NCBI GenBank assembly: GCA_030433215.1
Contig: JAUIMC010000002.1
Span: forward strand, 1 to 64,000
Length of the DNA stretch: 64,000 nucleotides
Source of the DNA: Alphaproteobacteria bacterium
GTDB taxonomy: Bacteria; Pseudomonadota; Alphaproteobacteria; Caulobacterales; Parvularculaceae
Reading direction: 5' to 3'
In this document: one piece after another, positions 1 to 18,315 of the stretch
Numbering within the stretch: position 1 is the first letter of the stretch
How the letters are laid out: the number at the start of each line of letters is the position of its first letter
Made by a program: the position numbers and the translations under genes
The notes under the pieces: generated by a model
The model's database searches: none
The model's input: only the letters and a program-made list of their open reading frames with translations
What the model was told of the DNA's origin: nothing

Positions 1-902
<902 letters not shown>

Positions 903-981
903 CGCGGTTTTCGCGTTTCCCGTTCCGTTTTTGAATAAAGTTGCGGGGCTTGTCTCCCGCCCCGAAAGTTAAGAGGCGCTC

Positions 982-5214
<4,233 letters not shown>

Positions 5215-5237
5215 GCGGTCGGCGATAAAGCCTCTTT

Positions 5238-5272
5238 AAAAGGCGGGACGGCTTGGCCGTGCCGCCTTTTTT
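5238..5272. terminator. Bidirectional intrinsic terminator between rpoC and the glycosyltransferase gene
   Basis: AAAAGGCGG pairs with CCGCCTTTT, and inside this ACGGC pairs with GCCGT around a TTG loop, with one G/G mismatch between the two stems. A run of Ts follows on the plus strand and a run of As precedes it. The hairpin can therefore stop rpoC transcription from the left and the convergent glycosyltransferase transcript from the right. Confidence 0.9.
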
Positions 5273-5294
5273 CGTTGAAGGCTCCCGGATTTCT

Positions 5295-6557
5295 CTAGGC
5301 GCTTGCGGTCCCGCCGCCGGCGACGATGGCGCGATAGAGCTGCGAGCCCCAGGCCCGCGAGCGGTCGTAAAGGATGGCCGAGGCGGCGAGGGCGCCGGCG
5401 GACAGCCGCCGATAGGCGCCTTCGTCTTCGATCACCCCGGCAAGGGCGGCGGTAAGCGCCTCGGTCGAATCCGCCTTGAACACCACGCAGCCGTCCTTCA
5501 ACAGCTCCCGGGCGGGGACCGCCGTGCTCATGACCGAGGGCGCGCCCTGGACCGCCGCCTCAAAGCACACAAAGGCGAGGCCCTCATTGAAGACGGAATG
5601 GGTCGGGCAGACCAGAAGGTCGGCCTCCTTGATGGCGGCTTTCACCTGGGCCTTGTCGAGATGGCCCGGCGCGCTGACCGCGCCGGAAAGCCCGCGCCGC
5701 TCGATTTCGGCGCGCAGGGCCTCGAGGGCGCCGCCGCCCCCGGCATAGACGAGGCGCAAATCGGGGTGGGCCTTGCTGAGGGCCGAATAGGCGTCGAGAA
5801 GGTCGAAAACCCCTTTGTTTGTCTCCAGCCTGCCGAGAAAGAGCAGCTTTCGGGCGGGGCCGGCGCGCGTCGACGCCTCTACGGCCTTCTCCGCCTGCTG
5901 GGGCACGGCGACAAAGCTCGGGAGATCCGCCCGGGACAGGGCCTTTAACTGTCTTTCGCACTCATGGGAGGTGCAAACCGCTGCGTCCACGGAGCGGACG
6001 GCGAAGCGGTAGCCGGCATTGGCCAGTTTCTGGCGCAGGCTGAGATTTTCCGCGCCCATGGCCCAGCGGGTATTGTGGACCGTCAGGATCAGCCGGTCCG
6101 CGGCGCGCTTCACGAGGGGCAGATATTGCCAGTCGAAATCGCTGGCGACGACGGCGACATGCGGCTTGAAGGGGGCGAGCGCCTTCAGGCAGGCCTGGGC
6201 GTAGCGATAGCGGCTCGCATAATAGGCGGGCGCGCCTTCCCCCGGCCGGTGGCCAATATTCACGAAGCTGTAGCGGCCGTCCGTGATGGTCGGCGCGCCC
6301 TCGGCGGAATGGGTGATCAGGATGCCTTCGCAGCCGGCGGCCTCGCAGAATTCGTAGAACTGGGTGGAATAGGTGACGCTCGGCACCCGCGGGTCGTGCT
6401 GGCCCTGGCGCCAGTGCCGGAAGGTGCCGTAGACGTCGCCGGGACCGGGCAGATAGGCGATTCGCGGCGTTTCGTCGGGCCCAAGGCCCAGCGATTCGCG
6501 CAAACGCGCGCCGGCGTCCTCCGGAACGGACAGAATCGGCTCTTCAAAAACGGTCAT
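5295..6557 (-). CDS. GT4-like glycosyltransferase
   Basis: A 420-aa GT-B fold glycosyltransferase of the group 1/GT4 type, likely moving a sugar from a nucleotide donor onto a cell-envelope acceptor; donor and acceptor cannot be told. The C-terminal half has the family layout: LFLGRLETNKG, then a YAGGG turn, and an EX7E motif (E325 and E333) with the following Gly-rich nucleotide-contact region. There is no signal peptide or membrane segment, so it acts in the cytoplasm. The ATG at 6557 is chosen because GGAG lies seven bases upstream; a TTG 18 bases further up has poorer support. It stands alone, antisense, between rpoC and rpsL, where many bacteria have nothing. Confidence 0.8.
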   Translation of the reverse strand: MTVFEEPILSVPEDAGARLRESLGLGPDETPRIAYLPGPGDVYGTFRHWRQGQHDPRVPSVTYSTQFYEFCEAAGCEGILITHSAEGAPTITDGRYSFVNIGHRPGEGAPAYYASRYRYAQACLKALAPFKPHVAVVASDFDWQYLPLVKRAADRLILTVHNTRWAMGAENLSLRQKLANAGYRFAVRSVDAAVCTSHECERQLKALSRADLPSFVAVPQQAEKAVEASTRAGPARKLLFLGRLETNKGVFDLLDAYSALSKAHPDLRLVYAGGGGALEALRAEIERRGLSGAVSAPGHLDKAQVKAAIKEADLLVCPTHSVFNEGLAFVCFEAAVQGAPSVMSTAVPARELLKDGCVVFKADSTEALTAALAGVIEDEGAYRRLSAGALAASAILYDRSRAWGSQLYRAIVAGGGTASA

Positions 6558-7007
6558 AGGCTGGCTCCGGCGCAAGGGGGAGGGCGCGATCGGCGACGGT
6601 TCCCCATAAGGCGGTTTGCGTTTGCGTCTCTATAGGCGCAAGATGCGTCTATTGCGCACGCGAATATGCAAGAAAACGCCCAGTTTTCGCCTCTTCGCGC
6701 CGCCGGTTCGTCCATGAGGCGAAAAACCGCCCGGCTTGAGTGAAAAATCTTAAATCCGTATTGACCCCCGCGATTCGCAACGCTATGTCTCGCGCCGCTG
6801 AATGGCTGGCCGTCAGCTCTTTTCCCCCGGAAAAGACCCTGAAACGCAGCCGCTTTTAGCTGATGACAGTGCCAGGTTTTTTGAGCGGCGTTCCGCCTGA
6901 CGGGGCTCCGCTCGTTTGCGTCATGGACGATTGCGTTCATGCCGCGTTCGAATTTTAGGGTCTCCGCCCGCGAAACGCGAAGGCCAAGCCCGGAGAGACG
7001 GAAACGG
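6558..7007. other. Intergenic region between glycosyltransferase gene and rpsL
   Basis: About 450 bases without a convincing gene. It must hold the divergent start signals of the minus-strand glycosyltransferase gene and of the str operon. The part from about 6600 to 6800 is relatively AT-rich, including a sigma-70-like promoter for rpsL. The ~200 bases downstream of that promoter would be the rpsL leader; they contain short inverted repeats (for example GAGCGG near 6884 with CCGCTC near 6908) but no obvious intrinsic terminator or known leader-binding site. Confidence 0.6.
6761..6789 (+). promoter_or_regulatory. Candidate sigma-70 promoter for the str operon
   Basis: TTGACC, a 17-base spacer and TATGTC. 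The -35 box matches the alphaproteobacterial consensus closely; the -10 box is weaker. It lies about 220 bases before rpsL, so it would give a long leader. There is no other equally good match in the gap. Confidence 0.55.
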
Positions 7008-7379
7008 ATGCCGACGATACAACAATTGATCCGCAAGCCGCGGAAACCGAAGCGCCAGATTAACAAGGTGCCGGCGCTTGAGGGCAATCCTCAAAAGCGC
7101 GGCGTGTGCACGCGCGTTTACACGACGACGCCGAAGAAGCCGAACTCGGCGCTTCGGAAAGTCGCGAAAATCCGTCTGACCAACGGTTACGAAGTCATCG
7201 GCTACATCCCGGGCGAAGGCCACAATCTTCAGGAGCACTCGGTTGTTCTGATCCGCGGCGGCCGCGTGAAAGACCTTCCGGGCGTTCGCTATCACATCGT
7301 GCGCGGCGTTCTCGACACGCAAGGCGTGAAAGACCGCAAACAGCGCCGTTCGAAATACGGCGCCAAGCGTCCGAAGTAA
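7008..7379 (+). CDS. rpsL: 30S ribosomal protein S12
   Basis: A 123-aa S12, the usual length. The protein sits at the decoding centre of the small subunit and affects accuracy. It starts [12 protein letters not shown] as in nearly all bacteria; GGAG lies just upstream, and longer in-frame starts are ignored for that reason. The [12 protein letters not shown] loop is intact, with K43 and K88, the positions where streptomycin-resistance changes occur, in the wild-type state. First gene of the str block; rpsG follows 11 bases later. Confidence 0.98.
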   Translation: MPTIQQLIRKPRKPKRQINKVPALEGNPQKRGVCTRVYTTTPKKPNSALRKVAKIRLTNGYEVIGYIPGEGHNLQEHSVVLIRGGRVKDLPGVRYHIVRGVLDTQGVKDRKQRRSKYGAKRPK

Positions 7380-7387
7380 GGAATTAA

Positions 7388-7861
<474 letters not shown>

Positions 7862-7894
7862 CCGAGAATTCACACGAGTTAAGGGCCGTCAGTC

Positions 7895-9973
<2,079 letters not shown>

Positions 9974-10056
9974 CCAAGAAGCGAAGGCGCCCGCCAGAAA
10001 GCAAGACCGGGCGATCAGGTTTAACGACAGACGTCAAGAAGACGGAGAGAAGTGAA

Positions 10057-11232
<1,176 letters not shown>

Positions 11233-11244
11233 CGAGTGAGAAAT

Positions 11245-11278
11245 AGCGCGGACCGGTTTGTCGCCGGTCCGCGCTTTC
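11245..11278 (+). terminator. Strong hairpin after tuf
   Basis: A perfect 12-bp stem (AGCGCGGACCGG with its reverse complement) around a TTTGTCG loop. Only three Ts follow, so it may be a weak or partial terminator, or a processing and stability element between the str and S10 blocks. Confidence 0.7.
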
Positions 11279-11346
11279 GACTCCGGAATTAGGATCCGGA
11301 TTTTAAAAAGAGCGAAGCGTAGACCCGAAAGCAAAGCGACCGAAAA

Positions 11347-11658
11347 ATGCAACAGAATATCCGCATCAGACTGAAAGCGTTTGATCATCGCGTGCTCGAC
11401 GCTTCGACGCAGGAAATCGTCAATACGGCGAAACGCACGGGCGCGAATGTGCGCGGGCCGATCCCGCTGCCGACACGCATCGAGCGTTATACGGTCAACC
11501 GGTCGCCGCATATCGACAAGAAAAGCCGTGAGCAGTTCGAAATGCGCACTCACAAGCGCATGCTCGACATCGTCGATCCGACTCCGCAAACGGTTGATGC
11601 GCTGATGAAACTCGACCTCTCGGCTGGCGTCGACGTCGAAATCAAGCTTGGCGCTTAA
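11347..11658 (+). CDS. rpsJ: 30S ribosomal protein S10 (NusE)
   Basis: A 103-aa S10, a component of the 30S head that also acts with NusB and NusG in antitermination. It shows the conserved KAFDHRVLD start and the [22 protein letters not shown] loop region with the SREQFE segment. First gene of the S10 block; the next gene, rplC, starts 12 bases after its stop. No promoter match stands out in the gap after tuf, so read-through from the str block is possible. Confidence 0.97.
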   Translation: MQQNIRIRLKAFDHRVLDASTQEIVNTAKRTGANVRGPIPLPTRIERYTVNRSPHIDKKSREQFEMRTHKRMLDIVDPTPQTVDALMKLDLSAGVDVEIKLGA

Positions 11659-11670
11659 GGAGCACTTGAA

Positions 11671-12537
11671 ATGCGCACGGGATTAATTGCGAAAAAGGTC
11701 GGGATGACCCGCATCTTTACCGAAGGCGGCGACCATCTGCCGGTGACGGTGATGCAGCTCGATTCCTGCCAGGTGGTTGGGCAGCGCACCGCCGACAAGA
11801 ATGGCTATACGGCTGTTCAGCTCGGCGCCGGCAAGAAGAAAGCCAAGCGCGCCACCAAGGCCGAGCGCGGCCAGTTCGCGAAAGCCAATGTGGAGCCGAA
11901 AGCCAAAGTGGCCGAGTTTCGCGTGTCGGAAGACAACATGATCAATGTCGGCGAAGAGATCACCGCCGATCATTATTTCGAAGGCCAGTTCGTCGACGTC
12001 ACCGGCACCTCGATCGGCAAGGGCTTCGCCGGCGCCATGAAGCGCTGGAACTTCGGCGGCCTTCGCGCCACGCACGGCGTGTCGATCTCGCACCGAGCGC
12101 ACGGCTCCACGGGCCAGTGCCAGGATCCAGGCAAGGTCTTCAAAGGCAAGAAGATGGCCGGCCATTACGGCGCCGCGCGGGTGACGACGCAGAACCTGCA
12201 GGTCGTCAAAACCGATGCGGAACGCGGCCTTCTGCTGATCAAAGGCGCCGTGCCGGGCCCGAAAGGCGGCTGGGTGCTGATCAAGGACGCGGTGAAAAAG
12301 CCGACGCCCGAGAATGTCATTCTGCCGGCGGCGCTGAAATCCGCGGCTGAAGAAGCCAAGCGCCAGGCTGAAGAAGCCGCTGCTGCTGCGGCGGCGGAAG
12401 AAGAAGCGGCCGCGGCCGCGCAGCGCGAGGAAGAGCTCGCGCAACAGCGCGCCGCGCTTGAAGAGCAAGATTCCGGAGCCGGCGCTGAAGGCGTCGATGA
12501 AGCCTCCGACGAAGAGAAGAAGGAAGGGGACGAATAA
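11671..12537 (+). CDS. rplC: 50S ribosomal protein L3 with long acidic C-terminal tail
   Basis: L3, an early-assembly protein whose loop reaches the peptidyl-transferase centre. The body (residues 1 to about 215) is normal, with the glutamine-methylation-type segment [17 protein letters not shown] and KMAGHYG. It then runs on for about 70 more residues, giving 288 aa where E. coli has 209. The tail is almost all Ala, Glu, Gln and Lys, looks helical or disordered, and ends in a Glu/Asp cluster. Its last base is the first base of the rplD start codon (TAATG), so the two are translationally coupled. Confidence 0.96.
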   Translation: MRTGLIAKKVGMTRIFTEGGDHLPVTVMQLDSCQVVGQRTADKNGYTAVQLGAGKKKAKRATKAERGQFAKANVEPKAKVAEFRVSEDNMINVGEEITADHYFEGQFVDVTGTSIGKGFAGAMKRWNFGGLRATHGVSISHRAHGSTGQCQDPGKVFKGKKMAGHYGAARVTTQNLQVVKTDAERGLLLIKGAVPGPKGGWVLIKDAVKKPTPENVILPAALKSAAEEAKRQAEEAAAAAAAEEEAAAAAQREEELAQQRAALEEQDSGAGAEGVDEASDEEKKEGDE

Positions 12538-13154
12538 TGAAAACCGACGTCCTCAGCATGGATAACAAGAAGGCCGGGTCCATCGATCTCGATGACGCGA
12601 TCTTCGGTCTCGAGCCGCGTGCGGACATTCTGCACCGCTGCGTCGTCTATCAGCTCGCCAAGCGCCAGCAGGGCACGCACAAGGCGAAAGAGCGCGGCGA
12701 AGTCAAAATGACGTCCAAAAAATGGGGTCGTCAAAAAGGCGGCGGCGGCGCCCGTCACGGCAACCGCGCGGCTCCGCAATTCCGCGGCGGCGGCAAGGCT
12801 CACGGCCCGCGTCCGCGCAGCCATGAAATCGGCCTGCCGAAAAAGGTCCGCCGTCTGGCGCTGAAGCACGCGCTTTCCGCCAAGGCCGCCGAAGGCTCGC
12901 TGATCGTCATTGACGAGGCGAAGCTGAAGGAAGCCAAGACCAAGTCGCTGATCGAGGCTTTCGCGAAGCTGAATATCGAGAACGCGCTGATCGTCGACGC
13001 GTCGGTTGACGAGAATTTCGGCCTTGCGACGCGCAACCTGTCGAGCATCGACATGCTGCCGGTCATCGGCGCGAATGTTTACGACATCCTGCGCAAGGAC
13101 AAGCTGGTCCTCACGAAAGCAGCCGTTGAAGGCCTGGAGGCTCGACTCAAATGA
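12537..13154 (+). CDS. rplD: 50S ribosomal protein L4
   Basis: A 205-aa L4, which lines the peptide exit tunnel. The extended loop that reaches the tunnel is clear: residues from about 45 to 95 with [15 protein letters not shown] and [10 protein letters not shown]. Start shares one base with the rplC stop, and the stop overlaps rplW by four bases. In gammaproteobacteria L4 also represses the S10 operon; nothing here shows whether that holds. Confidence 0.97.
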   Translation: MKTDVLSMDNKKAGSIDLDDAIFGLEPRADILHRCVVYQLAKRQQGTHKAKERGEVKMTSKKWGRQKGGGGARHGNRAAPQFRGGGKAHGPRPRSHEIGLPKKVRRLALKHALSAKAAEGSLIVIDEAKLKEAKTKSLIEAFAKLNIENALIVDASVDENFGLATRNLSSIDMLPVIGANVYDILRKDKLVLTKAAVEGLEARLK

Positions 13155-13465
13155 GCAAGAAACAAGGGACGACGGCCGCCGAGGCCCATTACAACACCCT
13201 GATTTCGCCGGTGATCACCGAGAAATCGACGATTGCCGCCGAGCACAATCAGGTCGTGTTCCAGACCCCGATCACGGCGACCAAGCCGGAGATCAAGGAA
13301 GCCGTTGAGGCGCTGTTCAAGGTGAAAGTGAAAGCCGTGAACACTTTGCGCGTCAAAGGTAAGAACAAGCAGTTTCGTGGACGCCCCTATACGCGCTCCA
13401 CGGTGAAAAAAGCGATCGTGACCCTTGAAGAAGGCCACACGATCGACGTGACGACCGGACTTTAA
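13151..13465 (+). CDS. rplW: 50S ribosomal protein L23
   Basis: A 104-aa L23 at the tunnel exit, the docking site for trigger factor and the signal recognition particle. It shows the typical [10 protein letters not shown] start and the [13 protein letters not shown] motif. It overlaps rplD by ATGA and precedes rplB by 13 bases. Length is a few residues above the E. coli form because of an N-terminal extension ([15 protein letters not shown]). Confidence 0.96.
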   Translation: MSKKQGTTAAEAHYNTLISPVITEKSTIAAEHNQVVFQTPITATKPEIKEAVEALFKVKVKAVNTLRVKGKNKQFRGRPYTRSTVKKAIVTLEEGHTIDVTTGL

Positions 13466-13478
13466 GGCGGACTGAAAA

Positions 13479-14315
13479 ATGGCTTTGAGAAAATTCAAAC
13501 CGACGACGCCGGGCCGCCGCCAGCTTGTGCTGGTGGACAAGAGCGAGCTCTGGAAAGGCAAGCCCGTCAAAGGGCTGACCGAAGGCTTGTCGGAGAGCGC
13601 AGGGCGCAACAATACGGGCCGCATCACCGTGCGCCGCCGCGGCGGGGGCGTGAAGAAATCCTATCGCCTGGTCGATTTCAAACGCGCGAAGTTTGACATC
13701 GAAGCAAAGGTCGAGCGCCTCGAATACGACCCGAACCGCACGGCGTTCATCGCGCTTGTGAAATATCTCGACGGCGAGCAGGCCTATATCCTCGCGCCGC
13801 AGCGCCTGAAAGCGGGCGACAAGGTGATCGCCGGCGAAAAGGTCGACGTGAAGCCCGGCAACGCGATGAAGCTGAAGTCGATCCCGGTGGGTACGATCAT
13901 CCACAATGTGGAGCTGAAGCCCGGCAAGGGCGGTCAGATCGCCCGCTCCGCCGGTTCCTACGCCCAGCTCGTCGGTCGCGACGCCGGCATGGCGCAGGTG
14001 CGCATGCAGTCGGGCGAGGTTCGTCTCGTGTCCGGCCAGTGCATGGCGACCATCGGCGCGGTGTCGAACCCGGATCACATGAACCAGTCCGCCGGCAAGG
14101 CCGGGCGCAACCGCTACAAGGGCAAGCGTCCTTCGGTGCGCGGCGTCGTGATGAACCCGGTCGACCACCCCCATGGCGGCGGCGAAGGCCGCACCTCGGG
14201 CGGCCGCCACCCGGTGACCCCTTGGGGCAAGCCGACCAAGGGCGCCAAGACCCGCAAGAACAAAGCAACTGACAAATTCATTCTGCGCTCGCGTCACGCG
14301 CGCAAGAAGAAATAG
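13479..14315 (+). CDS. rplB: 50S ribosomal protein L2
   Basis: A 278-aa L2, among the most conserved ribosomal proteins, needed for subunit joining and peptidyl transfer. The C-terminal [22 protein letters not shown] segment containing the conserved histidine is intact, as is the N-terminal [14 protein letters not shown]. It ends with a basic tail RSRHARKKK. Part of the S10 block, 17 bases before rpsS. Confidence 0.98.
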   Translation: MALRKFKPTTPGRRQLVLVDKSELWKGKPVKGLTEGLSESAGRNNTGRITVRRRGGGVKKSYRLVDFKRAKFDIEAKVERLEYDPNRTAFIALVKYLDGEQAYILAPQRLKAGDKVIAGEKVDVKPGNAMKLKSIPVGTIIHNVELKPGKGGQIARSAGSYAQLVGRDAGMAQVRMQSGEVRLVSGQCMATIGAVSNPDHMNQSAGKAGRNRYKGKRPSVRGVVMNPVDHPHGGGEGRTSGGRHPVTPWGKPTKGAKTRKNKATDKFILRSRHARKKK

Positions 14316-14332
14316 GCCGGAGTTAATACGAC

Positions 14333-14611
14333 ATGCCACGTTCAGTCTGGAAAGGCCCGTTCGTCGACCGCTATCTCCTGAAGAAAGCGGAAGAGAGCCA
14401 GGAGGGCAAACACAAAGGCGGGATCAAATCCTGGTCGCGCCGTTCGACCATCCTGCCGCAGTTCGTCGGGCTGACGTTCAACGTCTACAACGGCCAGAAA
14501 TTCATCCCCGTTCACGTCACCGAGGACATGGTCGGGCACAAATTCGGCGAATTCTCTCCGTCGCGGACCTATTACGGTCACGGCGCGGACAAGAAGGCGA
14601 AGAGGAAATAG
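14333..14611 (+). CDS. rpsS: 30S ribosomal protein S19
   Basis: A 92-aa S19 from the 30S head, which forms the bridge region with S13. It begins [12 protein letters not shown] and contains [12 protein letters not shown] and the [16 protein letters not shown] motif. Two bases separate it from the rplV start. Confidence 0.98.
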   Translation: MPRSVWKGPFVDRYLLKKAEESQEGKHKGGIKSWSRRSTILPQFVGLTFNVYNGQKFIPVHVTEDMVGHKFGEFSPSRTYYGHGADKKAKRK

Positions 14612-14613
14612 TC

Positions 14614-14994
14614 ATGGGGCAGAAGAAAAATCCCCGGCGCGTCGGCGAAGGCGCTGCGATGGCCAAGGGCCGTCTCATCCGCACCTCGCCGCAGAAGCTG
14701 AACCTCGTTGCGCAGCTCATCCGCGGCATGCCCGTTGAGAAAGCGCTCGCGGAGCTGACCTTCTCGCGCAAGCGCATCTCCCAGAACGTTAAGAAGGTTC
14801 TGGAAAGCGCGATCGCCAACGCCGAGAACAACCATGATCTCGACATCGACTCGCTCGTCGTCGATCAGGCGTTTGTCGGCAAGAACATGGTCATGAAGCG
14901 CTGGAAAGCCCGCGCGCGCGGCCGCGTAGGCAGAATTCAAAAACCGTTTTCGGAAATCACCATTGTCGTGAAAGAAGTCGAGGAGGCCGCTTAA
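14614..14994 (+). CDS. rplV: 50S ribosomal protein L22
   Basis: A 126-aa L22 whose beta-hairpin lines the exit tunnel. The [14 protein letters not shown] and [17 protein letters not shown] motifs are conserved. A short N-terminal extension ([13 protein letters not shown]) is common in alphaproteobacteria. Its stop codon shares a base with the rpsC start (TAATG), a sign of coupled translation. Confidence 0.97.
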   Translation: MGQKKNPRRVGEGAAMAKGRLIRTSPQKLNLVAQLIRGMPVEKALAELTFSRKRISQNVKKVLESAIANAENNHDLDIDSLVVDQAFVGKNMVMKRWKARARGRVGRIQKPFSEITIVVKEVEEAA

Positions 14995-15695
14995 TGGGCC
15001 AGAAAGTCAATCCGATCGGTCTGCGCCTCGGGATCAACCGCACCTGGGACTCGCGCTGGTTTGCCGGCAAAGCCGCCTATGGCGACTTGCTGCATGAAGA
15101 CCTGCGCATCCGTAAATATCTCGAAAAGCGCCTGCAGCAGGCCGGCGTCTCGCGCATCGTCATCGAGCGTCCGCACAAAAAGTGCCGGGTGACGATCTAC
15201 ACCGCGCGGCCGGGCGTCGTGATCGGCAAGAAAGGCGCCGATATCGAGAAGCTGCGCCAGGAGCTGTCGAAGCTGTCTTCGTCGGAAACGGTGTTGAACA
15301 TCGTCGAGATCCGCAAGCCGGAAATCGACGCGACGCTGGTCGCCGAAAACATCGCGCAGCAGCTTGAGCGCCGGGTCGCATTCCGCCGCGCCATGAAACG
15401 CGCCATGCAGACCGCCCAGCGCATGGGCGGCCTCGGCATCCGCGTCAACGTTTCGGGCCGTCTCGGCGGTGCGGAGATCGCGCGCATGGAATGGTACCGC
15501 GAAGGCCGCGTGCCGCTGCACACGCTTCGCGCCGACATCGATTACGGCGTCGCGACCGCCCAGACGACCTACGGCGCCATCGGCGTGAAGGTCTGGATCT
15601 TCAAGGGCGAGATCATGGAACACGACCCGATGGGTCAGGAAAAACGGTTGATCGAAGCCCAGACGGGCAGCGTCGGTCACCAGCGCAACAGTTAA
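14994..15695 (+). CDS. rpsC: 30S ribosomal protein S3
   Basis: A 233-aa S3 at the mRNA entry site. The KH domain shows [17 protein letters not shown], and the C-terminal domain has [20 protein letters not shown] and [19 protein letters not shown]. Starts within the rplV stop codon. A 36-base gap with a GGAGG-type site leads to rplP. Confidence 0.98.
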   Translation: MGQKVNPIGLRLGINRTWDSRWFAGKAAYGDLLHEDLRIRKYLEKRLQQAGVSRIVIERPHKKCRVTIYTARPGVVIGKKGADIEKLRQELSKLSSSETVLNIVEIRKPEIDATLVAENIAQQLERRVAFRRAMKRAMQTAQRMGGLGIRVNVSGRLGGAEIARMEWYREGRVPLHTLRADIDYGVATAQTTYGAIGVKVWIFKGEIMEHDPMGQEKRLIEAQTGSVGHQRNS

Positions 15696-15731
15696 GTCGC
15701 GCGAAGGAAAGGTTTTGGAGGCGTCTTAAGC

Positions 15732-16145
15732 ATGCTGCAGCCAAAGAGAACAAAATTCCGCAAGATGCACAAAGGCCGCATCAAGGGCGCCGCCAAAGGC
15801 GGGACGGACCTCAATTTCGGGTCGCACGGCCTGAAGGCGATGGAGCCGGAGCGGGTCACCGCGCGTCAGATCGAGGCGACGCGCCGTGCGATCACCCGCG
15901 CCATGAAGCGTCAGGGCCGTGTGTGGATCCGCATCTTCCCGGACGTGCCGGTCTCGAAGAAGCCGACCGAAGTCCGCATGGGCAAGGGCAAGGGCTCCGT
16001 CGAATTCTGGGCGGCCAAGGTGAAGCCGGGCCGCATCATGTTCGAACTCGACGGCGTGTCGGACGAAGTCGCACGCGAAGCGCTCGCGCTGGGCGCCGCG
16101 AAGCTGCCGGTGAAAACGCGCATCGTGACGCGGATCGGCGAGTAA
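15732..16145 (+). CDS. rplP: 50S ribosomal protein L16
   Basis: A 137-aa L16 near the A-site tRNA elbow. It shows [16 protein letters not shown], the ITARQIEA-like segment ([26 protein letters not shown] in part) and [24 protein letters not shown] ribosome site precedes the ATG by about nine bases. Neighbours are rpsC and rpmC, as in the standard S10 operon. Confidence 0.98.
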   Translation: MLQPKRTKFRKMHKGRIKGAAKGGTDLNFGSHGLKAMEPERVTARQIEATRRAITRAMKRQGRVWIRIFPDVPVSKKPTEVRMGKGKGSVEFWAAKVKPGRIMFELDGVSDEVAREALALGAAKLPVKTRIVTRIGE

Positions 16146-16157
16146 GGAGCAGTTGAG

Positions 16158-16358
16158 ATGAACGCGACCGAAGCCCGCGACATGACCCCGGACGAGTTGA
16201 AGGACCGGCTTCTTCAGCTCCGCAAGGAACAGTTCAACCTGCGCTTCCAGAAAGCGTCGGGCCAGCTTGAGAAAACCGCGCGCATTTCCGAAGTGCGCAA
16301 GGACATTGCGCGGATCAAAACCATCCTCGGCGAAAATCCCGAGCGAACTAAGGAATAA
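16158..16358 (+). CDS. rpmC: 50S ribosomal protein L29
   Basis: A 66-aa L29, two long helices beside L23 at the tunnel exit. The [22 protein letters not shown] core is clear, as is the [11 protein letters not shown] second helix. Twelve bases from both rplP and rpsQ. Confidence 0.96.
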   Translation: MNATEARDMTPDELKDRLLQLRKEQFNLRFQKASGQLEKTARISEVRKDIARIKTILGENPERTKE

Positions 16359-16369
16359 GAGGCGACCCT

Positions 16370-16612
16370 ATGCCAAAGCGCATTCTTCAAGGCTCCGTGG
16401 TGAGCGACAAGGGCGACAAGACGGTGATCGTGAACGTCGAACGTTTCTTCACGCATCCGCTGTTGAAAAAGACGGTTCGCCGGTCGAACCGTTTCCACGC
16501 TCATGACGCTTCCAATGAATACAAGGTCGGCGATCTTGTGCGGATTCAGGAATGCGCCCCGAAGTCGAAACTGAAGCGATGGGAAGTCATCGGCGCAGGG
16601 ACAAAAGGTTAA
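16370..16612 (+). CDS. rpsQ: 30S ribosomal protein S17
   Basis: An 80-aa S17, an early-binding 16S rRNA protein. Conserved segments are [14 protein letters not shown] and the [15 protein letters not shown] core, with the end KLKRWEV. Last gene of the S10 block; an 84-base gap with an inverted repeat (CCGCTC at 16619 and GAGCGG at 16642) follows before rplN. Confidence 0.97.
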   Translation: MPKRILQGSVVSDKGDKTVIVNVERFFTHPLLKKTVRRSNRFHAHDASNEYKVGDLVRIQECAPKSKLKRWEVIGAGTKG

Positions 16613-16696
16613 GCCCGTCCGCTCTGGTCTTCGGACAAACGGAGCGGCCGGAAAGAGTGAAGCGGGGCCAGTGAAGGCCCATCAGGAGGATCACCC

Positions 16697-17065
16697 ATGA
16701 TCCAGATGCAAACAAATTTGGACGTCGCCGACAATTCCGGCGCCAAGCGCGTTCAGTGCATCAAGGTGCTCGGCGGCGCGAAACGCAAATACGCCGGCGT
16801 CGGCGACATTATCGTCGTCTCCGTCAAGGAAGCGATTCCGCGCGGGCGCGTGAAAAAAGGCCAGGTCATGAAGGCCGTGGTCGTCAGGACGGCGAAGGAC
16901 ATCAAGCGCCGCGACGGATCGGTGATCCGTTTCGACCGCAATGCGGCTGTTCTGATCAACAATAACAAAGAGCCGATCGGCACGCGTATTTTCGGGCCGG
17001 TGACGCGCGAACTGCGCGCCTCCAAGCACATGAAGATCGTGTCGCTCGCGCCGGAGGTCCTCTAA
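16697..17065 (+). CDS. rplN: 50S ribosomal protein L14
   Basis: A 122-aa L14, part of an intersubunit bridge. [18 protein letters not shown] and the [14 protein letters not shown]-terminal segment are conserved. AGGAGG lies ahead of the ATG. First gene of the spc block; only one base separates its stop from the rplX start. Confidence 0.98.
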   Translation: MIQMQTNLDVADNSGAKRVQCIKVLGGAKRKYAGVGDIIVVSVKEAIPRGRVKKGQVMKAVVVRTAKDIKRRDGSVIRFDRNAAVLINNNKEPIGTRIFGPVTRELRASKHMKIVSLAPEVL

Positions 17066-17066
17066 A

Positions 17067-17381
17067 ATGGCTGCGAAGATCAAAAAAGGCGACAAGGTCA
17101 TCGTTCTGGCCGGCCGCGACCGCGGCGCGGAAGGCGAAGTGATTGAAGTTATGCCGAAAGCCGACCGTGTGGTCGTGCGCGGCGTCAACCTGATCAAGAA
17201 GCACCAGAAGCAAACGCAGACGGAGCAGGGCGGCATCCTTTCCAAGGAAGCGCCGCTGCACATCTCCAATGTCGCCCTGAAGGATCCGTCCTCCGGCAAG
17301 GCGACCCGCGTCGGCTTCAAGGTCGAAGATGGAAAGAAAGTCCGCGTCGCAAAAGCGTCCGGTGAGGTTATCGATGGCTGA
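17067..17381 (+). CDS. rplX: 50S ribosomal protein L24
   Basis: A 104-aa L24, an assembly initiator that binds 23S rRNA. The N-terminal KOW motif reads [22 protein letters not shown]. The last eight bases overlap the start of rplE, so the two are likely translated in a coupled manner. Confidence 0.97.
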   Translation: MAAKIKKGDKVIVLAGRDRGAEGEVIEVMPKADRVVVRGVNLIKKHQKQTQTEQGGILSKEAPLHISNVALKDPSSGKATRVGFKVEDGKKVRVAKASGEVIDG

Positions 17382-17934
17382 AGCAACTGCATATGAACCG
17401 CGCCTGAAGGCGCTTTACCGCGAAGTCATCCGCACCAAGCTGAACGAGAAGTTCAGCTATGCGAACCCGATGATGATGCCCTCGATCGAGAAGGTCGTCA
17501 TCAATATGGGCGTCGGCGACGCCGTCAACGACCGCAAGGCCGTCGACGCGGCCGTCGCGGACCTGACGCTGATTTCCGGCCAGAAGCCGGTCATCACCAA
17601 GGCCAAGAAATCCATCGCCGGCTTCAAGCTGCGCGAAGGGATGGCCGTGGGCGCGAAAGTGACCCTGCGCAAAGACCGCATGTACGAGTTTCTCGACCGC
17701 CTCATCACCATCGCGCTGCCGCGCGTGCGTGACTTCCGCGGCCTTAACGGCAAGAGCTTTGACGGGCGCGGCAATTACGCGATGGGCCTGAAAGAACACA
17801 TCGTCTTTCCTGAGATCGAATACGACAAGGTCGACAAGATCCGGGGCATGGACATCATCGTTTGCACTACGGCGCGCAATGACGACGAAGCGCGCGAGCT
17901 GTTGCGGGAATTCAACTTCCCGTTCCGGAAATAG
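17374..17934 (+). CDS. rplE: 50S ribosomal protein L5
   Basis: A 186-aa L5, which binds 5S rRNA and touches the P-site tRNA. Conserved parts are [32 protein letters not shown] and the [18 protein letters not shown] end. The ATG at 17374 is chosen because it gives the canonical L5 start ([11 protein letters not shown]) and has GGTGAGG upstream; an in-frame ATG 45 bases earlier lies inside rplX. It overlaps the rplX end by eight bases. Confidence 0.97.
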   Translation: MAEATAYEPRLKALYREVIRTKLNEKFSYANPMMMPSIEKVVINMGVGDAVNDRKAVDAAVADLTLISGQKPVITKAKKSIAGFKLREGMAVGAKVTLRKDRMYEFLDRLITIALPRVRDFRGLNGKSFDGRGNYAMGLKEHIVFPEIEYDKVDKIRGMDIIVCTTARNDDEARELLREFNFPFRK

Positions 17935-17993
17935 GAAAGGCTTTAGGCAAGGTCCGCGGAGCCCCGCGGAAACCGGCTTGAGAAGGAGAAGAC

Positions 17994-18299
17994 ATGGCGA
18001 AGAAATCAATGGTCGAGCGCGATCTCAAACGCCGCCGCTTGGCGAAAAAGTTTGAGTCCAAGCGCAACCGGCTGAAAGCGATCATCAAGGATCAGGAACA
18101 GCCTGGCGAAGAACGCTTCATGGCGGCGCTCAAGCTCGCCGAGATCCCGCGCAACGCGTCGCCGACGCGCATCCGCAACCGGTGCCAGGTGTCGGGCCGG
18201 CCGCGCGGCTACTACCGCAAGCTGAAGATGTCGCGCATTGCGCTGCGTCAGTTGGGTTCGGCCGGGAAAATCCCCGGTCTCGTGAAATCGAGCTGGTAA
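17994..18299 (+). CDS. rpsN: 30S ribosomal protein S14, zinc-independent form
   Basis: A 101-aa S14. The long length and the [21 protein letters not shown] segment, lacking the CxxC pairs of the short zinc form, identify the zinc-independent type typical of alphaproteobacteria. GGAG lies before the ATG. In the spc block between rplE and rpsH. Confidence 0.98.
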   Translation: MAKKSMVERDLKRRRLAKKFESKRNRLKAIIKDQEQPGEERFMAALKLAEIPRNASPTRIRNRCQVSGRPRGYYRKLKMSRIALRQLGSAGKIPGLVKSSW

Positions 18300-18315
18300 G
18301 GGAGCCTTAAAAGCA

